From Entamoeba invadens IP1 (Eukaryota > Evosea > Mastigamoebida > Endamoebidae), in assembly GCF_000330505.1 (NCBI RefSeq), contig NW_004191722.1:213449-277448 (forward strand): a stretch of 64,000 nt of DNA, given 5' to 3'. The notes under the pieces were generated by a model. That model ran no database searches, was not told where the DNA came from, and saw only the letters and a program-made list of their open reading frames with translations. Shown here in pieces: positions 31,419 to 42,073 of this stretch (positions are counted from its first letter, which is position 1; each line of letters starts with the position of its first letter). A program made the position numbers and the translations under genes.

Positions 31419-32359
31419 TTAATATATTTTGTTATTTTTCACAAAACGAGACAGATCGATGGGGAGAAAAGCTACAATAAAAGGATAGTCCAAATTGAGT
31501 AACATAACTTCCTTCCAGTTATTGTAGAGTCCTCGATTATAATCCAAAACTCTTTGTTTGTTTGAAATTTCAGCGAGAACCTCAACAGTCGTTTGATTGT
31601 CATTGATCAAAAAGATGTAAAATGCAAGATAGCATCCCATAGCAATAACAATAGCTATTGCTATCCCAAACAGACAGCAGATGCATCCAATTGTTATAAA
31701 TTCAAAGTCGGTCTATTCGTTATCGAGTTACTTAACTTGGTAATAATTAATATAATTAATATAATTAATATAATTAATAATTAATAATTAATAATACAAA
31801 CTAATTATAATAATAAAAAACTATATTATTATAGTTTAAATAATAAAAGAGAACAAACGAAATTGGTCTTATAATAAAGAACAGTTAACATTCCTATAAT
31901 ATACAAAGACCCAATAAAGAAGTATAATATAGTATTGAAGAAGAGTCTCATTGTATTGTCCCCAATACAATTACAAATAAGAAGACAATGGTGATCATAT
32001 CTACCAATACATTGTTTGCAAGTATTACAATGGTGTGTCCTCAAAGGTTTATTAGCCTTACATATGTCACAATATCTATCCCCACACTCTTTCAAATAAT
32101 CTGGAAAAAGTCTGTTGAATAACTCAGGCTGCACTGATGGTGTTGAAAACACGGCTTTGAAGTAGAAATAGAGTAAACTATAGACCAAGTAAAAGTGTAT
32201 GAAATAATGAAAGGTACATTGTATCACACTATAATGAAACTGTGGAAAAATCACTACTTCAAAAATAAAGACAGCAGATATGACACTTATAACTGTAAAT
32301 ATAATAATACACGAATTGATGATTCGAGTGATATCATGGGTGTTTTCACTCGTTCTCAT
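31419..32359 (-). CDS. DHHC-type protein S-palmitoyltransferase, 264 aa
   Basis: Exon 1 is 31859-32359 and exon 2 is 31419-31712. The 146-bp intron (31713-31858) begins GTTTGT, ends AATAG and joins in phase 0. The Cys-rich domain is complete: CDICKANKPLRTHHCNTC followed by RYDHHCLLICNCIGDNTMR, with the catalytic Cys in DHHC. Four membrane helices are seen, two before and two after the domain (the last one ends in exon 2 as GIAIAIVIAMGCYLAFYIFL). The TTxE motif typical of the family follows (NQTTVEVL). It attaches palmitate to cytosolic Cys residues of membrane proteins. Without exon 2 the protein would lack the fourth helix and TTxE. Confidence 0.9.
31739..31796 (+). repeat. AT microsatellite inside the DHHC intron
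   Basis: Units of TAATTAATA repeated several times, changing to TAATAATTAA units. Entirely intronic, so no effect on the protein is expected. Confidence 0.7.
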
Positions 32360-32674
32360 CGTGTTAAGTGTTTATTAGTTTATTATAGTTAATTTTTATA
32401 TAAATTAAATATCATTGTTCACTTAGTAATGTAATAATATAATAATATAATAGTAATAGTAAATGGTAAATTAATAAAATATTTTAAATGGTGCCCAAAT
32501 TCAAAAAATAACATAAATTTACTTCAAGTTTGAAAAAGTAAACATAAACACTTTTTTTGTTTGAATGATTATTTGAACGTGTAAACATGTTAAATGATAA
32601 GAAAATATATTAAATTTGAAATAAAAATTAAAAATAATAAGATTCATTAATAAAAACAAGTTGCATCACACGTA

Positions 32675-32899
32675 CAGGGGGCTAAAAAACCGCTTCCGTC
32701 TTTTTAACCGCTTCCCCTTGATTTTATAGAATTAAATGGTATTAATATAATAAAATGTATAGTACTGTTTACCATGAAGGCTGAATATGCCTCGTGGAGA
32801 CTTTTTCTGTCCTGGGTGGTAATTTGTATTATACTTTTTATTATAATGTTATTAGTTATAACTATTAAATCGATAGGAAGCGGTTTTTTATTCTCCCTG
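32675..32899. mobile_element. 225-bp MITE-like element with inverted ends and TA flanks
   Basis: Left end CAGGGGGCTAAAAAACCGCT and right end (reverse complement) CAGGGAGAATAAAAAACCGC are imperfect inverted repeats. Both ends are bordered by TA, as expected for insertion of Tc1/mariner-type elements. The left part holds a second AACCGCTTCC. The inside has no coding capacity. Most likely a non-autonomous miniature element; the parent transposase is not identified. Confidence 0.6.
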
Positions 32900-33088
32900 T
32901 ACTTCTATGAATTCGTTTGATACCCATCAAATTATCGTGGTGTTTGTCAAGCTCTTTTATCACTATATTCAAATATATTTGCATGTTCACATTGAACACT
33001 TTCATTTTTTTCTTCATATTCTTCCGTACTAATGTTTTGTTGAGGCACTTAAGACACTTGATTAACAAATTGTGGTAGCTTGCGCAAC

Positions 33089-33744
33089 TCAGATATAAAT
33101 CCAGAATATAACGTTAGGATTGGCGAGGTCGAATTCCGCTATCTGTGAGCTAAAGACCCCGAAAGTCGCCAAACCCATCAACTCCGCATCGTTCAGGAGA
33201 TGAAGTTGCATCTTCTTGTCATATACCTGGCATCTGATCTGCGAAGGAATTCCTCACCCAAGAAACTCACTGTTGAATATATATTACCATAGACTCAACG
33301 GGAAGAACGTGCTGTTCTCCACAAGCCACTTAGTGTCCGTGAAATTCTGACAGAAGACGACGACCGTCGGGAGGGGGAACACGACTATATTCGCAAATTT
33401 GATATTCGCGACGGTGGGCGCTGACGTGTTCATCAGGCCCCTCATGAGCTTCTCGCTCCGCGTCCCGAAAGTGATATCGTCTAAAACGCGCATCATACAG
33501 GATGCTGCTGGTTTGTGCCTCCGCAGGTCGAAGTCGCCGTTGTAGACCTCGGCGAGCTTTTGCTTGGGGTTGAAGATTTTTTGGTGAAGAGCTCCGTCTT
33601 CGACCACCCAATGAAGATGAAAGTCCGCATCCTCGCCGTTTCGCTCGTGTAGGTTTTTATAAGCCAAACCCCAATCGCGTTTTTGAGATCGCCGTTAATA
33701 CGGGGTATTTTAAAAACAATTTTGTAAGAACTCACTTCAACATT
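33089..33744 (-). pseudogene. broken coding region of unusual composition, product unknown
   Basis: Three minus-strand segments read like parts of one protein. The first is 33744 to about 33680 (SSYKIVFKIPRINGD, possibly after an AATAG acceptor). The second is 33667-33284 in another frame (YNGDFDLRRHKPAASCMMRV), ending in a stop. The third runs from about 33240 to a TGA at 33089 (LLNDAELMGLATFGVFSS). Between segments the frame changes and no standard intron fits, so it looks decayed. An incomplete start (no ATG) supports this. GC content and codons (CTG, CGG, GCG, AGG) differ sharply from all neighbours, suggesting transfer or a different sequence origin. I do not recognise the protein. It could also be a real gene with non-consensus introns. 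Confidence 0.45.
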
Positions 33745-34128
33745 CTATTTGTGTATCCTTTCACCCGCTTTCCCTCTGATCCTTCTCTGCAAGCGGGGGA
33801 AAATATATTTTTGTTTACATAGTACGGACACATAGTTTAAAGGTAGACTCCTTTTTAAAAACAACAGAGGTAATTGTTTTATTTTGGTAAATGTGATGAG
33901 AATGGCCGATGTTGGTTCATTTATTTAATAAATAACATATTAATATTAATATTATACTATTGAATAATTATAAAATTTGTATTCTGCCACACTGTGACAG
34001 ACTTTATTGTAATAAAAGAAAAATGACAATTTCTTATTTTTGGATTTGACATGTGAAATGAACAACTTAACAGAAAAACAATCAAAAATATGAACAACCA
34101 CTTCTGTTGAATTGGTTCTAAGTAGGAT

Positions 34129-35022
34129 TTAAAGTTTTACAGCCGACTGAATATACACTTTTCGATATCTGAATGAAACAAAAGACTCAACTTTCACTAC
34201 ATTATTAACAAAGTCATATTCTGTAGTATTAAGATATTTGTGTATTTCGATTTCTTGTTTCTTTGTCTGTTTTCCAAGTCTTTTTCTCTTAAGCATTTCT
34301 TTCATGAAGATAACGAAAGGACTCATTTGATAGAATGATAACATAGAAAGTTTACCATATTCTTGTTGGACTGTCCATTCTTGTGTCTTCTTAGTGAATA
34401 AATATTTTAAATTTTCAAGTGTATTAATAGACTGAATTAATGACTCTAAATCTTCTTCTGTAGCAAATGAAATATGTTTAATAACTTCCATCAAACAATT
34501 TAAAGTCTTACACAGAAGAATACATTGTTCATAAAAGACTATTCTAAGCAACGGATTTTCGAAATAGAATACTGTTTGATTCAATGAAATATTGGAAAGT
34601 AGAGTCCAGCTGTGGGAACAGAGTCTTATATATTCAACAACGTCTGAATAAGTATACATTTCACTTTTAAAGGTGTTGTAAGTAAAATGAAGGTGTTGGA
34701 TGGTTATAAGAGAATCAACATATTGACAAAATGGATCTAAAATTTGAGACCTTTTGATGAGTCTTTTTAGTGATGCACATGTCTTATGTCGTAAAACAAT
34801 TTCATCAGCTAATGCACCGCCATTTTCACTATTTAACAAGATTACAAGACTCTCCAAAAATGACACCATCTTGACCTCAGACATTCGACTCTCAAAATTT
34901 TTGATTATATTCTTGAAAAGTAATGGACATTTTTCTCTCTTCTCATTCAATAATGCATACTTCAATTCATTCTCTGATTCTTTCAAATGAATCATTTTAA
35001 ACAGCTTTCTTATCAACGCCAT
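34129..35022 (-). CDS. unknown helical protein, 297 aa
   Basis: Single intact frame from the ATG at 35022 (MALIRKLFKMIHLKESENEL). The product is predicted nearly all-helical, with regularly spaced Leu/Ile and several short polar turns, and ends in a basic beta-like tail (SFRYRKVYIQSAVKL). No signal peptide, no clear membrane segment, no catalytic motif. The architecture would fit an armadillo- or ANTH-like helical solenoid, but no family signature is clear enough to name. The GC content is in the normal range for genes here. The next feature upstream is the tRNA pair. Confidence 0.65.
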   Translation of the reverse strand: MALIRKLFKMIHLKESENELKYALLNEKREKCPLLFKNIIKNFESRMSEVKMVSFLESLVILLNSENGGALADEIVLRHKTCASLKRLIKRSQILDPFCQYVDSLITIQHLHFTYNTFKSEMYTYSDVVEYIRLCSHSWTLLSNISLNQTVFYFENPLLRIVFYEQCILLCKTLNCLMEVIKHISFATEEDLESLIQSINTLENLKYLFTKKTQEWTVQQEYGKLSMLSFYQMSPFVIFMKEMLKRKRLGKQTKKQEIEIHKYLNTTEYDFVNNVVKVESFVSFRYRKVYIQSAVKL

Positions 35023-35787
35023 ATGAAATAACAGTATTTTTCATCGTTTTAATTCGAACAATTCATAAACTTGGATTTTTATGAGCTTCAAATTTTTGTT
35101 TAATACCCCTTAAATGAGACTGATATAACTGATATAAACAGAAAACTCTGTATTTTAATAGTTATGGTTTGTTTATAATATAATTACTATAATTTATACT
35201 ATACTTGAAAGTAATTACTCTTATTTGAGTAAAACATAACAGCGAAAGTATTCAATTGTGATTAAGTGGATCGGGTTCACTAAATTCAGTCCTATTTTCT
35301 GAGGTGAGCTGAAATATACAAAACTCGCTTTGTAAATTAAAAAGGAAGTATTCCCAAATATGCAATTATTAACAAGTTACTTCCATATTTGACACAATAA
35401 ACCAATCAAAAGCATTTTTGCTGTTATTATAATCATCAAAGTTCTTTGTAACTGTACAAAACCGATTTATAATGAATTGAAAAATGAATAAATCTGAACT
35501 TAGAGAAAAATAAAAATGCCACTTCTCTCAAGTAATTTTGCAAACTACTAAAAATTATATAATGTTAATAGAAATAACTATGGATTACATTTTTATTGTA
35601 TGAAAACAATCGACATTATCAGTTGTGTCATTTTGAACAAGTTAAACCGCAACTATATATATTTTAAAAAATTATTATAATTTATAGTTTAATACAATAA
35701 TTGTCATTGATGTAAAATTAACCACCGTACTATAAAAACTTTAAGATCTTAACTATTTGGTTTTTTTGTTTTCCAAAAAACAAAAAA
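35023..35787. other. intergenic region, no gene seen
   Basis: About 760 bp, AT-rich, many stops in all frames. Nothing recognised before the tRNA genes. Confidence 0.5.
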
Positions 35788-35858
35788 TGCATTTGCCGGG
35801 ACTCGAACCCGGATCTCCACCGTGGAAGGGTGGAATTCTGCCCTTAGACCACAAATGC
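35788..35858 (-). tRNA. tRNA-Gly (anticodon UCC)
   Basis: Minus strand. Acceptor stem GCATTTG pairs with CAAATGC. The D arm is GGTCTAAGGGC, the anticodon stem-loop has CCACC/GGTGG around loop CTTCCAC giving UCC, and the T arm CCGGG-TTCGAGT-CCCGG carries box B. Discriminator A at 35788. No intron. 71 nt with discriminator. Confidence 0.93.
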
Positions 35859-35930
35859 TAAACAATAAAGTTAATCAATTTGATTTAATTTATAAATACA
35901 ATTTTGATTTAATAAAAAAACAAGAAAAAA

Positions 35931-36003
35931 CGCCCCCCGGGGGGCTCGAACCCCCGACCTTACGGTTAAAAGCCGCACGCTCTACCGACTGAGCTAGGAA
36001 GGC
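35931..36003 (-). tRNA. tRNA-Lys (anticodon UUU)
   Basis: Minus strand. 5' GCCTTCC pairs with 3' GGGGGGC using G-U wobbles. D arm TAGCTCAGTCGGTAGAGC (box A). Anticodon loop CTTTTAA gives UUU. The T arm has GGGGG-TTCGAGC-CCCCC. Discriminator G at 35931. It lies 72 bp upstream of the tRNA-Gly gene on the same strand; each has a T run after it on the minus strand suited to Pol III termination. Confidence 0.93.
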
Positions 36004-36499
36004 ACTTATAATTACCTAGCTCCGAATCATTGCAATCAAATAATGAACTGAATTTGTAATTTGCCTCAGCATTTTAAATCAGAATTCTTTCTCTTATCCA
36101 ATTTAATAAATGTTGTTTATTGAACCATGGTCCGTGGAAATTTGCGTTTTTACATGAAAAATTAAATTCCCAAAAATGTTTTTTTTGTAAAAATTAAAAA
36201 CTAAATAATATCAAGTTTTTTCAGTTTTTAGAGCACAAAACCCAATCGCAAACACTAAAAAAAGAATAACAAAAAATAACTAAAAATAAAATATTTATAA
36301 TGAAAAAAGTCCCAATAAATAATTATATAAATACTAACATGTTTAATACAATTTTTACCAAAATGATATTTTTCAAAAAAAGGTATTAATAATTATTTAT
36401 CATTATATTACATTTTATTTTTATTCAGATTATAGAAACAAACCAAAATAATCACTTTATTTCAAAAAAGTTAATTAATATAAAAATTATAAAACTTTA
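36004..36499. other. AT-rich spacer between tRNA genes and a transposable element
   Basis: About 500 bp with no gene. Ends in the TA dinucleotide that borders the element at 36500. Confidence 0.5.
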
Positions 36500-36836
36500 C
36501 AGTTAGTTTCACAACAATTCCTTATTTTTCATAACAAATAGATTTCTGTTTCATAACAATTAGATTTGTACCTTTGTTCAGCCCTGTTTCAAAATAATTA
36601 TTTTTTGTTGCACAATTTGCGTGATCGTTGCACAATTGGCGTTATTGTTGCATATAAATATCGGGTGTTTCAGAACTATTTATTTATCCTCAAATCAATA
36701 ATTTATTGTTCCAAAACAAAAAGTTGTTTCATAATTATTGTATTTTGTTTTAAAATAATATAGGATTATTGTATAATTGTTTTGTATTGTTTCAAAACAA
36801 AAATTACCAAAAATAACCAAAATAAATTCAAAAAAT
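36500..36836 (+). repeat. left terminal inverted repeat, 337 bp
   Basis: Built from degenerate reiterations of GTTTCANAAnAATT spaced 20-40 bp (for example GTTTCACAACAATT, GTTTCATAACAATT, GTTTCAAAATAATT) plus two GTTGCACAATT units. Identical in reverse complement to 37598-37934 as far as read. Confidence 0.85.
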
Positions 36837-36864
36837 CATAAACTAAAAAATAAAAAATAAAGTA

Positions 36865-37358
36865 ATGGCAATCGCTTCTTTTGAGTTCATCCACCGAGAT
36901 AAAGTCGATGGATTCCTCAACCACGAAAAGGTTTCCCCAGTTGCAGAAACACCACAACCACTCGAAATAACAGAAAGAAGATTAGCTGAAGATATTGTTG
37001 CCTCGTTGGTCCCACTCGCGCCTTCGTCAATTGTTCACACAGCCCAACAATCGGAGGAGGAAAAGATCAAAAGGATATACGTCGTTGTAACAGAAACACA
37101 GAGGAAGACGCTAACAGAAGAATATACTGAACATGGTTAGGAACGAGACTGGAAGTATTATAAAGAGAAAACCCGCATTGGTGAGTCATCACTTAAGAAG
37201 TTATTGGGACAGTTGGCAAAAGGAGAAAATATATCAAAACCAAAAAAGGAAGAAAGTTTAAATATAGTTCAGCACTTTTATCTGTGGTCGCTAAAAGTGT
37301 CACTTGAAGGAAAACTCTCGGAGAAACCAACAAGACCCTTGTTGAAGAAGAAATAGGA
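36865..37358 (+). pseudogene. broken ORF inside the inverted-repeat element, possible N-terminal transposase part
   Basis: An ATG at 36865 opens 91 codons to a TAG at 37138. The same frame continues beyond the stop (ERDWKYYKEKTRIGESSLKK) to a second stop at 37356-37358. A further stretch after that needs a frame change. The segment around RIGESSLKKLLGQLAKGE looks like a helix-turn-helix, as in the DNA-binding half of mariner transposases, but no DDE/D catalytic part follows. Best read as a truncated and decayed transposase; a captured host fragment is also possible. Confidence 0.5.
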
Positions 37359-37597
37359 AAACTGGAAAGGTGGAAGAACTTGATAATGAAGTTGTTAATG
37401 CGTCAACAATATGTCGTAATATCAAGAACAAAAATATGATGGAAGAAGCGAAGTAGTGACTCGTAAAGTGTTTTTACGTGAAGACTTATAATTACATTAA
37501 GTTTTTTATTTGGTTAAACAATTTTTATTCAATGATAACTGTAAAACTATTTATAATTAACAAATTTTATTAAAAAGTGTAGTTTTTACAGTTTTAT

Positions 37598-37934
37598 ATT
37601 TTTTGAATTTATTTTGGTTATTTTTGGTAATTTTTGTTTTGAAACAATACAAAACAATTATACAATAATCCTATATTATTTTAAAACAAAATACAATAAT
37701 TATGAAACAACTTTTTGTTTTGGAACAATAAATTATTGATTTGAGGATAAATAAATAGTTCTGAAACACCCGATATTTATATGCAACAATAACGCCAATT
37801 GTGCAACGATCACGCAAATTGTGCAACAAAAAATAATTATTTTGAAACAGGGCTGAACAAAGGTACAAATCTAATTGTTATGAAACAGAAATCTATTTGT
37901 TATGAAAAATAAGGAATTGTTGTGAAACTAACTG
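37598..37934 (-). repeat. right terminal inverted repeat, 337 bp
   Basis: Reverse complement of 36500-36836. A shadow frame in both arms encodes the same 65 residues, which confirms the identity over most of the length. Confidence 0.85.
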
Positions 37935-40324
37935 TACAAGGTAATAATTAACCAAAAAAATCAAGAATACCAAGTGAGAATCAAAAATGATTCATTTATT
38001 CCCGAAAAAACACATAAACAAAAACCATTAATTTGCTAATATTTTATTTTTGAGCAACCAATCAAATTAAACTATTATATATAAAGACACCAAAATAAAA
38101 ATAGGCAAATGTTATGATTTATTTTTAAAAATAAAAAGACATTTATAAAGAACAAAAATAGAATAACTTTTCAAATTAAACACCAAAAACCATTTGAATT
38201 TAATGTCAGAACAGCTTACTTGTGACTTTAATATAATATCAAGTTGGGCGTGCTTAGTTTATTAAAAGCATAAAAACATCAATGATAATATTGTATGTTG
38301 TCACTTGTGCACGTGTGTTTCGCCTTTTTATTTCTGCCGTATTAAACTTATTTTTTGTTTTCAGTCAAGACCAATGTTTTCTTTTAAAAGCGTAAACTGT
38401 TGTTCATTAAAAATTGAACCTTGATTAATGGTAAATCTAACCTATTTGTTAATTCAAACATTGTTATCATTACCAACAAGAAATGGTAAACAAACTTTTT
38501 GTAGATTTTTATTTCATAATATCAAGCGCCATGTAACAATAAATAATAACATTTTATGTAAATGTCATTTTAGTCGTCAACAATTACTTATTTGTTGAAT
38601 CATACAAAGCATTCATTTCAATTTCACTTAAATGTTAATAAAAACATTGATGCAAAAATCCTAAGAAGTCGTGTAATTTAATATCTCCATGTAAAATGTA
38701 TATTAAAAACGACTTTTTAATTCGTTGAAACTTAATTTCATTTGCATAAAAATGTTATTCAATATGTTATTATATGTCAATGTTGTGGTTGTACATACTT
38801 AACTTAGTATTATAACAACATAATATAAGTGAACTACATGTACACTCCTAAACTTGTCCAAAATTGATACTTCATTTTTGAATTAATCCATTGAACATTT
38901 ACTGTTTATGCTTTTCATTGGCTTTATGATTACAACGATTTTTTGTAACTTTGTTGTAGATAATAACAAACAATACTTCTCCTAGTTTCTTGTCAATGTT
39001 ACATTCAACACATCATAATGCAATTTTAAATGCATTATAGAGTTACAAAGACTTTAAAATAGAATGCTTCACTACTTTTACGAAGTCACCGAACACCATT
39101 TATATGCGAAACATACAATTATTTCACCAGTTGTGTGTCACATTCATTTTCAAAATGATTTGTTGTCAAACATAAAAGCTCACAAAACTCCCTTTTAACG
39201 AGAATGACAACATACTTGTCATCAAATAACAACTTTTTGTTTGTCAAAACTTTGCTATCAATCACACTCATTGTGATGTTATAACAACTTATTACAAACA
39301 CGCAGACATTTTTGATCATTTTTGTTTCATTATGATTTCGTAAAACAACTATTTTGATTGGTATAATAGGTATTATAATATGTATTATTGTGAATTTTGT
39401 AACAATTGTAATAACACAGTTTTTTTTTGTCGTATAAATTTTACACAACTTTTCATTACCAAATTTGTAATTATTTTATTATTTTAAACATTTGTTGTTG
39501 AAAGACTTTATGCATTTTTAGATGACTGTATAACATAAGCAGACATTTGACAACAGCTTGTTTTTGCACAATCTATACACTCATTAATACTATAGCATTG
39601 TGTATATCTGTCTTGACGCTTCACATTTAATTTGTTAAAAATATAATATATTTTTCACGTTTATACAAACACTTGTTGTTCTGTTTTCACACAAAGTTAA
39701 CCAACTTTTAAATAAACACAACTTGTTGACAATTTATGAAGTGTTATCAAATGTTTTATTACACACAACACAACTTTCTTCATCTGTAGCACGATTTAAA
39801 CATCTTACAACAAAAAATGCAAAAGTACCATTAAGCGAACATGTGTATTCTTTTTTGATAACACACCCTAATATGTTTTTATCAACACATAATGTATATT
39901 ACATACAGACAAGTTGCGTTGGCATAATCCTTATAACCACAAATCAGTCATTGAAGTTAAATAAGTTAATTAAAATATAGTTTTGGTTTAAGTATTATGT
40001 TTCAAACAATTTGGTTTATTTTTTCGAACAATAACAGTAAAGTTTTGTTGTAACTCTTTGTTGTACTGAAACAAAACACCAATTTATTATTATTGTTGTT
40101 TGTTTTGTTTTTTGTAATGATTATCAAATCTTGTTTTCTTTTTCACTTAATTTATTATTCAAATTGTAATAACAATTTAATATTTCGTTTAGTGTGAGGA
40201 TTCAACAAAACAGTTCGCGATATTAAAATCGTTTTTGAGTTTTGTGTTGTTTACTAATACATTTCAAAATAATATTCTTTGTTTTGAAGTGAATAAAACA
40301 ATCTTTGGAATACCATATCCAAAG
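37935..40324. other. 2.4-kb region without supported genes
   Basis: AT-rich but with many AACA/TTGT-rich words, unlike the A/T-only spacers elsewhere. Open frames (39119-39448 minus, 39723-39980 plus) have no recognisable domain and Asn/Ile/Thr-rich composition and are probably chance. May be decayed transposon DNA flanking the hAT remnant; no terminal repeats found. Confidence 0.4.
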
Positions 40325-42070
40325 TCATATTTGTATGGCGTAAGTTCTTGATTTTTGAAAACAGACTTCAACAGCAACCGATGTTGGACAAAGAGTCATA
40401 CAAATCTGAAATATTTGAATGAGTCCATAATGTTGCATTGGATGAAGTAATTCAAACACGTCACACAGGCTAACACGAAAGTGATAATCGATCAAAACAG
40501 CCAATTTCGAATCATACTCAGATAGTAGTAAATATAATCCAGCGTTTTGAAGGAGAGTTTCTTTCTGTATATCATCAAGATCGTTTAATTGATTTTTAAG
40601 ATCCTCGATTTCCTTTTCCAAATTCTTAAAGCACTCTGGTAATACATACTCTTCATTTTTTAAAAGTGTATCTGGAATTTAAAATATTTGAATAAGATTT
40701 TTTAATTCATTAAAATCTTTGGTTTTGTCTATTCCCATTTGATTGATACACACGTTTTCGAAGTCGAGATATGGACGAGATGAAATTGTATCCAAAGAAG
40801 TACCAATTTTGGTGAAACGTGCTTTAAAAAATGTTGCCAATTTCTTAACACCCATCAAAACAAAGTTTTTGTTTTTGTGTTGTTGAACGTTGATAAACTT
40901 TTATAATCTTCGTTTTCAAGTTCAGATATAATTTTGTGTAAATGTATTTTGAACATTTCAATTCTTTCTGTATAAACAGGTAGAGTCGCTGAAACTTCTT
41001 GCATACTTTCACATAGAACATTAAGAACACCAATCAAATCTGCAATAAGATTTAATGTATTATATTCTTGTTGTACATTAAATTCAAAAACCACTTCTCT
41101 GTTAAAGTCTTTTTCAGTTTTTTGTTGTATTTTATCCACTGCTTTTTGAAAGCGCCTTTTACATAAGCTTTTACACTTTTTTCTATTTTAGCGTCCTTGC
41201 AAAATTCGGCAATATCATCAAATTGAAGTAATACATCTTCAATATTATAGTAAGCATGACACCACCTTGTTGCACTCCACTGTGATATTGATGGAACTTT
41301 GCGGTTTTTGCCTTTTTGATATTTCTTATACGCGTTCAGTTGATCAGTTTGACAAAACCATTTAATAAAACTAATCGATTTGGTGAATTCAAGTTCACCA
41401 CACAACGATTCACATACCAAAGAAGTACGGTGTGCAAAACACCAACAACCATACAACTCGCGTATTATTATATCATCACCACTCAATTTTATACCTTTTA
41501 AAAGACATTTGAACGATTCAATCAGTCCTATTCCACATTGTATTGATTTACATCCATCTCCTGATATATTAATCAATTTTGATAATTCTATTTTTAAATC
41601 TTTGAGACTTTTAAACAACCAATCTGCCAGATCTTTTCCATTTGTTTTTCCTTCATATTCTTGAACCATTAAAACACAAGTTTTAAATTTTTTACCACAA
41701 CACATTCTAAGCATTACAGCAAATATATTTTCACATCCATTTGCAGTTGAATCTATTGATACTCCAAAACAACAACAAGCACGAAGATTGTCCAACAACA
41801 TTTCAAAATCTTTTTTATTCATTGATCTTTTTTGTACTTTTGATTATTGTATGATATTCCACATTTGTCAATTAATGAAAGATCTTTCTCATCGTACATT
41901 TTGAAAAAACTCTCATCACATCTTTTAATTGATTAATTTGTGTCTCTGAAAGTCTTGCATCATTAGTTATTGAACAAGCCACACATGAAGTTATACTTTT
42001 TTCATTGCCATTACTTTTCTTTCAAGTTTCTTTGATAAGTGCTGTTGGTTGTAATCTGAAAATAAAAAGT
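40325..42070 (-). pseudogene. decayed hAT-family transposase
   Basis: Minus strand, read in several frames. An N-terminal BED-finger-like piece (TSCVACSITNDARL, near 41960) leads into the main frame 41822-41052. That frame has FGVSIDSTANG (first catalytic Asp region), ISGDGCKSIQCGIG (second), CWCFAHRTSLV (the hAT CxxH-like block) and SQWSATRW (the hAT RW motif). A one-base slip in an A run near 41140 moves the frame into 41139-40855, then further breaks lead to 40621-40325, which ends with LCPTSVAVEVCFQKSRTYAI, a degraded hAT C-terminal dimerisation region. At least three frame changes and internal stops make it non-functional. Confidence 0.75.
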
Positions 42071-42073
42071 CGA

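Larger units (their letters stand above)
36500..37934. mobile_element. 1.4-kb mariner-type element with 337-bp terminal inverted repeats
   Basis: The ends read CAGTTAGTTTCACAAC... on both strands, and each is bordered by TA. CAGT termini with a TA target duplication are typical of Tc1/mariner. Terminal repeats 36500-36836 and 37598-37934 are each 337 bp and appear identical. About 760 bp of unique DNA lies inside and encodes a broken protein. No complete transposase is present, so the element is non-autonomous. The identity of the ends implies recent insertion. Confidence 0.8.

Noticed and set aside
39119..39448. Minus-strand 109-codon frame
   Set aside because: Ile/Thr/Val/Asn composition as expected from AT-rich non-coding DNA, no domain, no promoter element seen.
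37935..40324. CRISPR-like or satellite repeat array
   Set aside because: Many TTGT/AACA words but no regular unit or spacing; organism is a eukaryote.
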